A program made the position numbers and the translations under genes. A stretch of DNA of 64,000 bases from Candidatus Symbiopectobacterium sp. 'North America' (GTDB lineage Bacteria; Pseudomonadota; Gammaproteobacteria; Enterobacterales; Enterobacteriaceae), in NCBI RefSeq assembly GCF_015762685.1, contig NZ_PEHF01000089.1, positions 21,963-85,962 on the forward strand. The letters run 5' to 3'. The notes below the pieces were generated by a model that was given only the letters and a program-made list of their open reading frames with translations, did no database searches and was not told where the DNA came from. Shown in pieces: positions 63,907 to 64,000 of the stretch (positions are counted from its first letter, which is position 1; every line of letters starts with the position of its first letter).

Positions 63907-64000
63907 TCACGCCCAATAAAATCTATGGTCACCCCCATTTTTGCAACACTGATTTTCGATTGATGTTGGGCTTGCTTAAATCTATCCGGCGTCTTTATGG

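Noticed and set aside
63862..64000. Spot 42 RNA (spf), expected beyond engB
   Set aside because: Its conserved 5' sequence is not present in the last 139 bases; it may lie outside the window.

Overview
The window comes from a gammaproteobacterium of the order Enterobacterales. Its backbone keeps gene blocks in the order known from Escherichia coli: gmk-rpoZ-spoT-trmH-recG-xanP-yicH, fabY-dtd, and typA-glnALG-yshB-hemN-yihI-engB. A convergent luxI/luxR pair, an Ail-type outer membrane protein and mid-50s GC suggest a Pectobacteriaceae or Sodalis-like lineage. The species cannot be fixed from sequence alone. The dominant feature is genome decay: about 26 of the roughly 50 genes carry premature stops, frameshifts or deletions, while the core housekeeping genes are nearly all open. 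This is the pattern of a recently host-restricted pathogen or symbiont.

Layout. Bases 1-9.7 kb hold a flavoprotein 3' end, an Hpt-like phosphoribosyltransferase, broken DMT and norW genes, an intact norV with sigma-54 and NorR signals but no adjacent norR, a decayed catabolic operon (two RraA-like genes and an MFS permease) and an M24 peptidase relic. A perfect 27-bp inverted repeat at 9660-9719 borders an AT-rich islet (9.8-11.3 kb). The islet holds a frameshifted ADP-ribosyltransferase effector and a translationally coupled unknown gene. From 11.3 to 20.5 kb there are relics of acuR-acuI, a copper receptor, a LysR gene, a second glyA with yggS, and a MocR regulator. From 20.6 to 29.2 kb there is a rhodanese and a uhpABC-afuABC sugar-phosphate uptake locus in which only uhpB is open.

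From 29.4 to 34.4 kb there is a broken EAL phosphodiesterase, an intact Ail-like protein, a tRNA-Pro(CGG) with two acceptor-stem mismatches, and a broken eptB. The block 34.4-40.3 kb (gmk, rpoZ, spoT, trmH, recG) is intact. Then come xanP with one amber codon and a PurR box, a broken yicH, and intact fabY, dtd, yihX and typA.

The glnA-glnL-glnG operon is the most striking locus. GlnA has lost 8 active-site residues between two short repeats and its whole C-terminal tail. GlnL ends inside its ATP-binding G2 box. GlnG has a damaged receiver start, a mutated Walker A, a frameshift and a deletion of the DNA-binding end. The NtrC and sigma-54 sites in front of the operon are still readable. The sequence therefore predicts loss of glutamine synthesis and nitrogen control, unless another copy exists elsewhere.

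Between yshB and hemN an accessory block has been inserted: a dedicated TonB system (exbD-tonB-receptor-exbB-phospholipase D), mostly broken, followed by an intact luxI/luxR quorum-sensing pair. hemN, a 58-residue membrane protein too short for usual gene callers, yihI and engB close the window.
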